Positions 1-5,797 of a DNA stretch of 9,483 nucleotides are shown piece after piece; position 1 is the stretch's first letter, and the number at the start of each line of letters is the position of its first letter. The position numbers and the translations under genes are program-made. The DNA lies in assembly GCA_964516555.1 (NCBI GenBank), contig CAZFAI010000031.1:1-9483 (forward strand), read 5' to 3'. The stretch is from CAZFAI01 sp964516555 (GTDB lineage: Bacteria > Patescibacteriota > Microgenomatia > UBA12405). The notes below the pieces were generated by a model. It did not search any database. It had not been told where the DNA came from and saw only the letters and a list, made by a program, of their open reading frames with translations.

Positions 1-1
1 A

Positions 2-1033
2 TACCACAACGGTTCAAAAATCAAACTCAATGGCGTCAGCTGGTTTGGCTTTGAAAACCAAACCATGGTAGCACATGGCCTTTGGGAGCGGAATTGGCAG
101 GATATGATTACCCAAATCAAGAACACCGGTTTTAACGCCGTTCGTATTCCTTACTGTCCCAACACCCTAAGAAACTCGCCGGTCAGCTCTATTGATTATT
201 CTCAAAATCCTGATCTGCGTAATTTGAATAGTCTCGATCTTCTGGATAAATTTATGAATGAGATGAATCGGCAAAAACTCCACTTGCTTCTTGATGTCCA
301 CACCGTCAATTGCCAGAACATTACCGACCTTTGGTATACCGACTCATATTCACAAGCCGATTGGATCCGTGACCTGGTGTTTGTTGCCAACCGCTACAAG
401 AACTTAGAGTATTTCATGGGAATTGATATCAAAAACGAGCCAAAAGGCGTAGCCACCTGGGGTACCAATGACTCACGGACAGATTGGCGTTTGGCCTCCC
501 AAAAGGCAGGCCGGGAAATCTTGTCCAACAACCCAAATTTGTTGATATTTGTCCAGGGTGTTCAGGACAACCTGGTTTGTTCAGATAACTCAATTTCCCA
601 TTGGTGGGGAGGCAATTTCGAGCCTGAAATGTGTCATCCGATTGACAACAATTTTATTCCCGGCAACAAACTTGTTTATTCACCCCATGTTTATGGTCCT
701 GATGTCCACCCTCAGTCATACTTTTCCGATAGTAGTTTTCCCTCAAATATGTCAAAGATTTGGGATACTCACTTTGGTTTTCTCCATGACCAAAACAAAT
801 CAGTAGTCATCGGTGAATACGGAGGCAAATACGGTCATGGCGGCGATCCAAAAGATATTGTTTGGCAAAACGCCATCACCGATTATTTTATAAGTAAAAA
901 TATTTGCGATGGTTTCTACTGGAGCTGGAACCCTAATTCAGGTGATACCGGAGGCATACTAATGGATGACTGGAAAAGCATCCATCAGGACAAAGTTGAT
1001 CTGATTAATAAACACAAAAGCCGTTGTAATTAA
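2..1033 (+). CDS. GH5 (subfamily 1-like) endoglucanase, N-terminus outside the window
   Basis: Glycoside hydrolase family 5, a retaining beta-1,4-glucanase fold, probably secreted; any signal peptide lies left of the window. The reading frame is open from base 2, and the conserved NGVSWFGFE strand is encoded before the first ATG at 65, so that ATG is internal. Counting from it: VRIPY (26-30), catalytic acid/base Glu125 in KNEP (bases 437-439), HVY (208-210), nucleophile Glu251 in VIGEYGG (bases 815-817), and the substrate-cleft signature WSWNPNSGDTGGIL (286-299). Blocks such as NPDL, LWYT, DWRLA and WWGGN recall GH5 subfamily 1 cellulases of the Acidothermus E1 type (from memory, not by search). 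The domain ends close to the stop, so there is no C-terminal carbohydrate-binding module. The exact substrate (cellulose or mixed glucan) cannot be read from sequence. All expected catalytic residues are present. Confidence 0.93.
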   Translation, partial: YHNGSKIKLNGVSWFGFENQTMVAHGLWERNWQDMITQIKNTGFNAVRIPYCPNTLRNSPVSSIDYSQNPDLRNLNSLDLLDKFMNEMNRQKLHLLLDVHTVNCQNITDLWYTDSYSQADWIRDLVFVANRYKNLEYFMGIDIKNEPKGVATWGTNDSRTDWRLASQKAGREILSNNPNLLIFVQGVQDNLVCSDNSISHWWGGNFEPEMCHPIDNNFIPGNKLVYSPHVYGPDVHPQSYFSDSSFPSNMSKIWDTHFGFLHDQNKSVVIGEYGGKYGHGGDPKDIVWQNAITDYFISKNICDGFYWSWNPNSGDTGGILMDDWKSIHQDKVDLINKHKSRCN

Positions 1034-1043
1034 GTCAAATAAC

Positions 1044-1067
1044 AATCCCCCTGGAAACAGGGGGATT
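1044..1067. terminator. Shared hairpin terminator between convergent genes
   Basis: A perfect 10-bp stem (AATCCCCCTG pairing with CAGGGGGATT) closes a GAAA tetraloop. It starts 10 bases after the cellulase stop and touches the last codon of the leftward transporter. On the plus strand it is followed by TTATATT, a moderate U-tract; the minus-strand tail is less U-rich. It is best for the cellulase and probably serves both genes. Confidence 0.85.
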
Positions 1068-2459
1068 TTATATTCCCTGTTTCAGAGTTAAGTAACAAAA
1101 CAAAAAGAAAAAACCAATCTCAATCACCATCACACCGACTCGGAAGACTGATGGCCTCAGTTTTTTATCTAAACTGGTTAGGTTCAAAAACAAAACTGCA
1201 ATTGAATACACCAGCATTGTCACTGCATTCAACGCCGCTCCAATTATCACCAATCTAAGCGGCTGTTGAAAGTCCAGAGCAATAATTAAAATCCCCAAAA
1301 GTATCAAGATCCACAAAAAAACATAATAATATTTAGCAATGCTTTTAGCTTTAAATTTTTCCTGATTCATAATGATCAGGTTCTCTGACATAATCCTTGA
1401 AGTTGCATCCATTACCGACATTTGAGTAGAAAAAAGCATTAGTCCTGACAACACTAGAAATACTAACCCAAAAAATGGTATTGTTCGGATCCCAATAATT
1501 TTTGCTTCTTCAAACAAAAATCCGATGCCCTCGGCTCCTCCGGTATTCCTAAAAACTGTAGAATACGACAACAGGCTTAATAGCATTATGGTCATTGCTC
1601 CAGTTGCCCAGAAAACTAGAGCGTGTTCTCGGTTTATAACTTTCCACCAGTCTTTAAATCTTTTTAAATTTTCAGGAGTCAAATCAAAAGTTTTCCCAGT
1701 CAAACTGACCTCCTCCCTTTTTCCCGTCAGAATACTGGTAATTTTACCTCCGTATTTACCCATGCCATAACCCTTCTCTCTGATATAAAAAGATTGAGCC
1801 AAATTAAGATTACCGCCCGCCCCCGCATACGCAAAAGCCCCTAAAAAACTTAACAATGAAATTCCCCGTGGGAAAAACCAATAACCATCTCCCTTGCCAA
1901 TTATTCCCCATAATAAATTTTGCCAACTGTTTAAGTCAGCCAAAATAATCGCCAAAATTAAAACAATTGGCACTCCTATTAATATTAAATTTTTTTGAAA
2001 CCATTCCTGAGTTTTATATATCACCGGACCCAAAGTTAATATGCCCCCAATTAAAAGCAACAACAAAATTGCTAGCAGCTTACTGCTTAGTATTCCAAAA
2101 GTGTTTGCAAAAATTACTGCACATGACAATATTATTCCCGGCCACATCCAGGGAATTAACGTTGAAAAAATAAACCAAACGGGAGAAAGTCGGCCTAATT
2201 TTCTTGACAGTCCCACAAAAATACTTTCGCCGTTTATTAGGGTATACCTCTCAATTTCCATGTTCAAAAAAAATTGAAAGCTTATGCCTAGAACCGCTCC
2301 CCAAATTATCCCCATCCCGTAATTAGCACTCATGTACGGCCACAAAATCAATTCTCCACTGCCCAATCCCAAACCCAATAGTATAAAACTAGGTCCCAAA
2401 ATCTGTTTTAACTTTGGTGCCTTTGGCATGATGGCCTTACCCAAGCTTGCTAGTTTCAT
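1068..2459 (-). CDS. Nramp-superfamily transporter-like membrane protein lacking the DPGN/MPH motifs
   Basis: A 463-residue integral membrane protein with about 11 hydrophobic helices (roughly 21-42, 45-66, 92-118, 127-147, 157-177, 199-221, 280-302, 325-347, 376-396, 401-426, 440-460). It resembles the divergent branch of the Nramp (natural resistance-associated macrophage protein) family. GPSFILLGLGLGSGELILWP lies in TM1, and AYAGAGGNLNLAQSFYIREK in TM6. Canonical Nramp Mn/Fe transporters coordinate metal with DPGN in TM1 and MPH in TM6; here these positions read GSGE and AGAGGN, so metal transport should not be assumed. A hydrophilic loop of about 60 residues (222-279) follows TM6. No Shine-Dalgarno precedes the start at 2459; a TAAAAT box 6 bases upstream suggests a leaderless mRNA. 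Met11 (2429) is an alternative start. The family is well supported, the substrate unknown. Confidence 0.85.
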   Translation of the reverse strand: MKLASLGKAIMPKAPKLKQILGPSFILLGLGLGSGELILWPYMSANYGMGIIWGAVLGISFQFFLNMEIERYTLINGESIFVGLSRKLGRLSPVWFIFSTLIPWMWPGIILSCAVIFANTFGILSSKLLAILLLLLIGGILTLGPVIYKTQEWFQKNLILIGVPIVLILAIILADLNSWQNLLWGIIGKGDGYWFFPRGISLLSFLGAFAYAGAGGNLNLAQSFYIREKGYGMGKYGGKITSILTGKREEVSLTGKTFDLTPENLKRFKDWWKVINREHALVFWATGAMTIMLLSLLSYSTVFRNTGGAEGIGFLFEEAKIIGIRTIPFFGLVFLVLSGLMLFSTQMSVMDATSRIMSENLIIMNQEKFKAKSIAKYYYVFLWILILLGILIIALDFQQPLRLVIIGAALNAVTMLVYSIAVLFLNLTSLDKKLRPSVFRVGVMVIEIGFFFLFCYLTLKQGI

Positions 2460-2465
2460 TAAAAA

Positions 2466-2471
2466 ATTTTA
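2466..2471 (-). promoter_or_regulatory. Candidate leaderless -10 box of the Nramp-like gene
   Basis: TAAAAT, read on the minus strand, ends six bases before the ATG at 2459, which would place transcription initiation at or next to the start codon. It sits in the T-tract of the hsp20 terminator, and no good -35 is visible. The assignment is inferred from spacing and from similar arrangements elsewhere in the window. Confidence 0.4.
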
Positions 2472-2472
2472 A

Positions 2473-2499
2473 CAAAAAACCCTCCCGATTAGGGGAGGG
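2473..2499 (-). terminator. Rho-independent terminator of hsp20
   Basis: On the minus strand a 7-bp GC-rich stem (CCCTCCC pairing with GGGAGGG, arms at 2480-2486 and 2493-2499) with a 6-base loop is followed at once by TTTTTTG. It lies about 20 bases after the hsp20 stop codon and separates that gene from the transporter just downstream. Confidence 0.9.
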
Positions 2500-2519
2500 C
2501 TTATTATTACAATTATTTT

Positions 2520-2933
2520 TTACTTTACTTTAACCTTTATTTCCTTCGGTTTAGCCTCAGGAGCCACCTCGGCACTTATCTTCAGCACCCCCTTTTCCAG
2601 GTTGGCCTCTAGCGTTTTACCATCAACGGGTCTGGGTAGGTAAGTGGTGTACTCAAAGCTGGAGACTTTGTTCCATTGATGTACCACCCGTCCCTTATCC
2701 TTTTCATCGCTCTTTTCTTCAGACCTAGCACTAATTCTCAGAACTCCATCTTCGTAGGTTACTTTCACATCGTCTTCCGACATTCCCGGTACCGCTGCCT
2801 CAACATAAACCTTATTGTCTTCTTCATAAACATTTAAACCTTCAGAAGAAGTAACTTCCGTCCAGTCTTCTTCATCCCACAAAAAGGGTCTTAAAGCCGA
2901 CCGGCTCCAAGGTCTTAGTGATAAATATCTCAT
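2520..2933 (-). CDS. Hsp20 / small heat shock protein (alpha-crystallin family)
   Basis: A 137-residue cytoplasmic ATP-independent holdase chaperone that binds unfolding proteins and keeps them refoldable. The alpha-crystallin domain spans about residues 33-122, from GLNVYEEDNKVYVEAAVPGM to the family signature ANLEKGVLKIS (110-120). The C-terminal I-x-I/V oligomerisation motif is present as IKV (132-134). The N-terminal arm (1-30) is short and rich in Trp, Arg and Pro. Length is normal for bacterial Hsp20. The start at 2933 is fixed by a perfect AGGAGG eight bases upstream, one of the few strong Shine-Dalgarno sites here. It is a single-gene unit with its own promoter, CIRCE-like operator and terminator, so heat-induced expression through an HrcA-type repressor is likely. 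No hrcA gene lies in the window. Confidence 0.97.
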   Translation of the reverse strand: MRYLSLRPWSRSALRPFLWDEEDWTEVTSSEGLNVYEEDNKVYVEAAVPGMSEDDVKVTYEDGVLRISARSEEKSDEKDKGRVVHQWNKVSSFEYTTYLPRPVDGKTLEANLEKGVLKISAEVAPEAKPKEIKVKVK

Positions 2934-2941
2934 CGCAAGAT

Positions 2942-2947
2942 CCTCCT
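2942..2947 (-). promoter_or_regulatory. Shine-Dalgarno site of hsp20
   Basis: AGGAGG on the minus strand, eight bases before the ATG. It fixes the hsp20 start and contrasts with the several genes here that have no recognisable ribosome binding site. Confidence 0.9.
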
Positions 2948-2967
2948 ACTAAATGTAACTAATAACA

Positions 2968-2994
2968 CTAGCAGTATAGAATAAAGACTGCTAG
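2968..2994. promoter_or_regulatory. CIRCE-like operator (HrcA-type) over the hsp20 promoter
   Basis: An inverted repeat with the exact 9-N9-9 geometry of CIRCE: CTAGCAGTA, nine bases, GACTGCTAG. Against the CIRCE consensus TTAGCACTC-N9-GAGTGCTAA the arms match at 6 and 7 of 9 positions, with the CAC/GTG core changed to CAG/CTG on both sides. Position over the -10 and spacer of a chaperone gene supports regulation by HrcA or a close relative. The symmetric core change may reflect a lineage-specific repressor. Confidence 0.75.
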
Positions 2995-3002
2995 CTTGTC
3001 AA
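2973..3002 (-). promoter_or_regulatory. hsp20 promoter (TTGACA-N18-TATACT)
   Basis: On the minus strand a perfect -35 TTGACA (2997-3002) is separated by 18 bases from a -10 TATACT (2973-2978). Initiation is expected about 7 bases further left, giving a leader of roughly 30 bases that contains the AGGAGG site. The CIRCE-like palindrome covers the spacer and the -10 box, so bound repressor would exclude RNA polymerase. Confidence 0.85.
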
Positions 3003-3008
3003 GATGTT

Positions 3009-3017
3009 GACTGCTAA
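3009..3017 (-). promoter_or_regulatory. Extra CIRCE-like half-site upstream of hsp20
   Basis: GACTGCTAA on the plus strand (TTAGCAGTC on the minus strand) repeats the arm of the operator and matches the CIRCE right arm at 8 of 9 positions. It lies just upstream of the -35 box, with its start 23 bases from the start of the neighbouring arm. It has no partner arm, so it is either a remnant or an auxiliary contact. Confidence 0.45.
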
Positions 3018-3086
3018 TTTAAGCCTTCTTACTGGATTATTACTTGATTCTTCAATGAGTTTGATTGCCTCCGCTTAAATTTATTT

Positions 3087-3224
3087 ATGGCTCAGATAAT
3101 TATTTTCACCAACCACAGCGACATTAAACTTCATCAAAAGTATTATAGGGAACAGGGTCTCAAAACGAAAAAGTTATTGACCAGAAGTTCGATAGTTAGA
3201 CTACCAAAAACAAGCTGCAAATAA
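3087..3224 (+). CDS. Possible 45-residue small protein, unrecognised
   Basis: An ATG-initiated frame of 45 codons in the otherwise gene-free stretch between hsp20 and the glsB-like gene. The predicted peptide begins MAQIIIFTNHSD, is then strongly basic (KTKKLLTR) and ends KTSCK. It has no Shine-Dalgarno; a weak TAAATT box lies 5 bases before the ATG, compatible with a leaderless start. Its stop codon falls in the loop of a hairpin that terminates the opposite-strand gene. No family is recognised. It may be a real small protein or chance; the rest of this interval, outside the hsp20 control region, shows nothing else. Confidence 0.2.
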   Translation: MAQIIIFTNHSDIKLHQKYYREQGLKTKKLLTRSSIVRLPKTSCK

Positions 3225-3237
3225 TTGCAGCTTGTTT
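3208..3237 (-). terminator. Terminator of the glsB-like gene
   Basis: A 13-bp perfect inverted repeat (AAACAAGCTGCAA pairing with TTGCAGCTTGTTT, 4-base loop at 3221-3224) lies about 20 bases after the leftward stop codon. On the minus strand the stem runs into TTTTTGG, as expected for an intrinsic terminator. Confidence 0.85.
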
Positions 3238-3255
3238 GCATTATTGCTCGAGCGC

Positions 3256-3501
3256 TTATTTTATTGCTCTGCCGATAGCAATTAATACTACGGCACCCAA
3301 GGTGGCAACTAATATACTACCAATGTCAAATCCGGTAACGCCTGAAAATCCGAGTAGGTTCATTACCAGTCCTCCCACCACTGCACCCACAATACCCAAA
3401 ACAATGTCCAATATTGGTCCCTGTTGGGCATTGGTCTTCATAATAACCGAAGCCAACCACCCGGCTATTAGCCCCAGTAGAATCCAAAGTAATAGATTCA
3501 T
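3256..3501 (-). CDS. GlsB/YeaQ/YmgE family stress-associated membrane protein
   Basis: An 81-residue, very hydrophobic, glycine-rich protein of the transglycosylase-associated family (PF04226: GlsB, YeaQ, YmgE). Three membrane segments are visible at about 3-21, 30-51 and 60-80. The family signature appears as LLGLIAGWLAS near the N-terminus and ILGIVGAVVGG-like spacing in the second helix (ILDIVLGIVGAVVGGLVMNLLG region). Members are general-stress or envelope-stress proteins of unclear biochemical role; the transglycosylase link is historical. The start at 3501 is supported by GGGGGTGA about 8 bases upstream. Together with hsp20 it makes a small stress-related block, but each gene has its own promoter and terminator, so it is not one operon. 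Confidence 0.93.
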   Translation of the reverse strand: MNLLLWILLGLIAGWLASVIMKTNAQQGPILDIVLGIVGAVVGGLVMNLLGFSGVTGFDIGSILVATLGAVVLIAIGRAIK

Positions 3502-3530
3502 CTTTGTTGCTCACCCCCTTTTTAGCTTAA

Positions 3531-3559
3531 ACTGTAATTAACAAAATATTAATTGCCAA
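3531..3559 (-). promoter_or_regulatory. Candidate promoter of the glsB-like gene (TTGGCA-N17-TACAGT)
   Basis: On the minus strand TTGGCA (3554-3559) stands 17 bases from TACAGT (3531-3536). This predicts a leader of about 23 bases holding the GGGGGTGA ribosome binding site. A second TTGGCA copy lies 14 bases upstream (3568-3573). The boxes are imperfect, so this remains a candidate. Confidence 0.5.
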
Positions 3560-3629
3560 GCGTAATATGCCAATTAAAATAGGGTAAGAGCTATGTAATA
3601 AAGCCTATAAATCCCTGAATTTTAAATTT

Positions 3630-3638
3630 TGGTAAAAT
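3630..3638 (+). promoter_or_regulatory. Candidate extended -10, leaderless, of the kinase-like gene
   Basis: TGGTAAAAT is an extended -10 element (TGn plus TAAAAT at 3633-3638) ending 8 bases before the ATG at 3647. Initiation would fall within about two bases of the start codon. No Shine-Dalgarno is present (AAGAACAT precedes ATG), and no clear -35 is seen. Confidence 0.5.
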
Positions 3639-3646
3639 AAGAACAT

Positions 3647-4579
3647 ATGCTTGTTTTAACTAAGAATCCACAAATTTTGATTAACAGTCATCTGGAAATC
3701 ATTTCATTCAACAAACAAGCCAAATTATTGTTTAAAGACCTAACTGCCAAAAAATTACTTACCAATTCTTTTTACCTGAAAGCTGAATCTAAAAAGACCC
3801 TAATAAGCTTTTTGAAGACTAAATCAACTGGAGAGATTTCCATAAAAGAAAATAAAAAAATCTATTTGTTTCAAATTGTCGAAGAGTTTTCCGACAGTAG
3901 TATTTTATTAAAAATAGACATTTTCCCTAATCCACTACCACTACCCACAGAATCCTTAATTCAATTTATAAGTCATGAGTTAAAGTCGCCGTTAACTACT
4001 ATCAAATTATTTGCCGAAATTCTTAGTGTAAAACTTAAGCAATCCAAGCAACTTGATCCAAAAGGTATTGATCATCTCAAAAAAATTGACTCCAAAGTTA
4101 ACATGGCCGTATCCCAGATTAATGACTATGCTGATCTTAACCGACTTGAACAAAATATTTTAAAACTCGACTATGAATCCTTCAGCCTGAAAACATTGAT
4201 TAGTAAACTTATTAAAAATCCACAAATAAGTCACCTAGGTTTGCAATCCGAAAGCATCCCTAACTTAAAAATATTTGCTGACCAAAACCGGTTGATTCAG
4301 GCAATAACTAACTTAATCAACTATATTTCTGAAAAATCAGAAGCCGATTCGATCCATATCTGGTTTGAAGTAAATCAGTCTACTCTTAGTTTGCTGATTT
4401 CTCCCGAAATTAAACAGACAATCAACGCAGAAAGTCTTGTTGTCTATACTCCGGCCCATCCTCAAATAAACCTCTTGTTATCCCAAAAGATTGCTTCAAT
4501 ATTTGCTGGAAAAATCCAATACTATCAATCCCAAAATAAACAGGTTATCGCCCAAATTATCTTGCCAACTACCAACTAA
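3647..4579 (+). CDS. Soluble histidine-kinase-like protein with degenerate ATP-binding domain
   Basis: A 310-residue protein without membrane segments. Residues 1-95 look like a PAS-type sensor domain (ILINSHLEIISFNKQAKLLF). A HisKA dimerisation domain follows, with the H-box FISHELKSPLTTIKLFAEIL; the phosphoacceptor would be His110. Residues about 180-310 occupy the place of the HATPase_c domain and keep its general pattern: the TNLINY N-box region (221-226) and a terminal AGKIQYYQS...IAQIILP strand pair. The G1 box (DxGxG) is replaced by LISPEI near 250-255, no GLGL G2 box or ATP lid is visible, and the second N-box Asn is displaced. It may therefore be a phosphotransfer or phosphatase partner rather than an active kinase. 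A 90-base T/C-rich gap with two ACTCTTGC copies (4580, 4598) separates it from the receiver gene, its likely partner. Confidence 0.8.
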   Translation: MLVLTKNPQILINSHLEIISFNKQAKLLFKDLTAKKLLTNSFYLKAESKKTLISFLKTKSTGEISIKENKKIYLFQIVEEFSDSSILLKIDIFPNPLPLPTESLIQFISHELKSPLTTIKLFAEILSVKLKQSKQLDPKGIDHLKKIDSKVNMAVSQINDYADLNRLEQNILKLDYESFSLKTLISKLIKNPQISHLGLQSESIPNLKIFADQNRLIQAITNLINYISEKSEADSIHIWFEVNQSTLSLLISPEIKQTINAESLVVYTPAHPQINLLLSQKIASIFAGKIQYYQSQNKQVIAQIILPTTN

Positions 4580-4669
4580 ACTCTTGCTTCTTACATTACT
4601 CTTGCATTTTTCATACTTCATTTTCTTTCAAAACCAGGATAAACAACACTGTTAATAGTTAATTTATAA

Positions 4670-5032
4670 ATGTATCAACCCAAAGTTCTCATATTGGATG
4701 ACGATAGTGATTTTCTGGAAGGCATGAGTACCATACTGGAAAGCGCCGGCTGTAACTACATTGCCACCTCCGACTGCAACACTATCCAGCAAAAAATTAG
4801 AAGTTACCGACCAAACCTTATCATCCTTGATATTTTCCTACAGGACAACGAAAACGGAGTGAATATCGCTCAGCTATTAAAAAACGCCAAGGACACTAAT
4901 GACATCCCCATTCTCATGGTCTCGGGTAATGACCAGGCCAAAGAATATGCCCGGACTCTAAGTTTTGATAGTTACATGTCAAAACCATTTTCTTCAAAAG
5001 ATCTCGTCCAAAGAATTTACCAACTTATCTAA
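4670..5032 (+). CDS. Single-domain response regulator (CheY-like receiver)
   Basis: A 120-residue receiver domain with no output domain. The acidic pocket is DDD at 10-12, the phospho-acceptor is Asp54 (LIILDIFL), the switch Ser/Thr is Ser85 (MVSGN) and the conserved Lys is Lys105 (MSKPF), so it should be phosphorylatable. Stand-alone receivers act by protein contact or as intermediates in a phosphorelay. It lies downstream of and co-directional with the kinase-like gene, which makes that protein's His110 an obvious partner. No clear Shine-Dalgarno or strong promoter is seen before the ATG, so it may be co-transcribed. Its last codons and stop lie inside a 15-bp hairpin shared with the convergent response regulator gene. 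Confidence 0.93.
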   Translation: MYQPKVLILDDDSDFLEGMSTILESAGCNYIATSDCNTIQQKIRSYRPNLIILDIFLQDNENGVNIAQLLKNAKDTNDIPILMVSGNDQAKEYARTLSFDSYMSKPFSSKDLVQRIYQLI

Positions 5033-5049
5033 AAATAAGTTGGTAAATT
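5014..5049. terminator. 15-bp hairpin overlapping both convergent stop codons
   Basis: A perfect inverted repeat has 15-bp arms at 5014-5028 and 5035-5049 (core TTTACCAACTTAT) and a CTAAAA loop. It contains the last codons of the receiver gene and reaches into the stop codon of the leftward regulator. Neither side has a strong U-tract, so it is a probable bidirectional terminator or 3'-end stabilising hairpin rather than a textbook one. Confidence 0.65.
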
Positions 5050-5719
5050 ATTCCTTAATCGTATATCCGAAACCCCGCACCGACTGGATTAGCTTTTTCT
5101 TGTAACCGTTATCTACCTTTTTTCTCAAATACCCTACATAGACATCTACTACCCGGCTTTCAATATCCGGTGAGTATAGCCAAATTCTATTCAAAATATT
5201 TTCCCGGGTCAGCACTTTACCTTTACTGGCCATCAGATATTGGAGCAAGTCAAATTCAGTTTTAGTTAGCTTAATTTGCTTACCTGCCCTTTGTACCATC
5301 ATGGCATTACCATCCAAAACAAGATCGTCTACTTGAAGAAGACCATTATCACCTTCCTTGTTTCTAAGTTGTACCTTTATTCGTGCCAACAATTCATCGC
5401 CGACAAAAGGCTTGGAAATATAATCGTCCGCACCCAAATTCAATCCCGATACCACATCGCTGGTACTATGTCTGGCGGTTAATATGATCACCGGGAGATC
5501 CGGATAATCCTTCTTAATACTGGTGCATACCGATTTGCCGTCAATGTCAGGCAGTCCTAAGTCAAGAACCACCAAATCAGGCTTAGTCTTTTTTGTGTAA
5601 TTCAATGCTGAAGCGCCATCACTAACCGTATCTACCGTATAATCGTTATCCATCAAAAACTCTTTTAGATAACCTCGCAAATCTTTATCGTCTTCTACTA
5701 CTAGGATTTTCCTTAGCAT
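5048..5719 (-). CDS. OmpR/PhoB-family response regulator
   Basis: A 223-residue DNA-binding two-component regulator. The receiver domain (1-118) has acidic residues DD at 10-11, phospho-acceptor Asp53 (VVLDLGLPDIDG), switch Thr81 (ILTAR) and Lys103 (ISKPF). A winged-helix DNA-binding domain follows at about 127-222, with the family signatures LTKTEFDLLQYL, the recognition-helix region ESRVVDVYVGYLRKKVD and the wing VRGFGYTI. All key residues are present. No cognate membrane kinase adjoins it; the only kinase-like protein nearby is the degenerate one transcribed toward it. Its own promoter predicts a nearly leaderless mRNA. It is divergent from the DUF4349 gene with an 85-base gap, so autoregulation or control of that neighbour is plausible. 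Confidence 0.95.
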   Translation of the reverse strand: MLRKILVVEDDKDLRGYLKEFLMDNDYTVDTVSDGASALNYTKKTKPDLVVLDLGLPDIDGKSVCTSIKKDYPDLPVIILTARHSTSDVVSGLNLGADDYISKPFVGDELLARIKVQLRNKEGDNGLLQVDDLVLDGNAMMVQRAGKQIKLTKTEFDLLQYLMASKGKVLTRENILNRIWLYSPDIESRVVDVYVGYLRKKVDNGYKKKLIQSVRGFGYTIKE

Positions 5720-5727
5720 ATAATTTA

Positions 5728-5756
5728 ATTATACCTTTAAAGCTAAATTCTTACAA
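5728..5756 (-). promoter_or_regulatory. Promoter of the OmpR-type regulator (TTGTAA-N17-TATAAT), near-leaderless
   Basis: On the minus strand TTGTAA (5751-5756) is 17 bases from a perfect TATAAT (5728-5733). The -10 ends 8 bases before the ATG at 5719, so the leader is about 0-2 bases and there is no Shine-Dalgarno. An AATTC direct repeat with 9-base period (5746 and 5755) overlaps the -35 region and could be a binding site. Confidence 0.75.
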
Positions 5757-5788
5757 TTCCCATATCGAAAACTCACAAAATAAAAATG

Positions 5789-5797
5789 TGATATTCT
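5789..5797 (+). promoter_or_regulatory. Candidate extended -10, leaderless, of the DUF4349 gene
   Basis: TGATATTCT is an extended -10 (TGn plus TATTCT at 5792-5797) ending 7 bases before the ATG at 5805, the spacing expected for a leaderless mRNA. No Shine-Dalgarno is present and no good -35 is seen. Confidence 0.5.

Noticed and set aside
549..806. 85-codon plus-strand frame inside the cellulase
   Set aside because: It lies in another frame of a region where GH5 motifs and both catalytic residues are read without a break.
1525..2277. Three plus-strand frames opposite the transporter
   Set aside because: They are antisense to a continuous membrane protein with consistent helix pattern, have no ribosome site and no recognisable domain.
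3236..3541. 101-codon plus-strand frame
   Set aside because: It is fully antisense to the GlsB/YeaQ-like gene, which has a clear family signature, ribosome site and terminator; the Pro/Thr-rich translation is typical of a reverse-strand shadow.
4580..4605. ACTCTTGC direct repeat with 18-base period between kinase-like and receiver genes
   Set aside because: Only two 8-base copies in a low-complexity T/C-rich spacer; too little to call a site.
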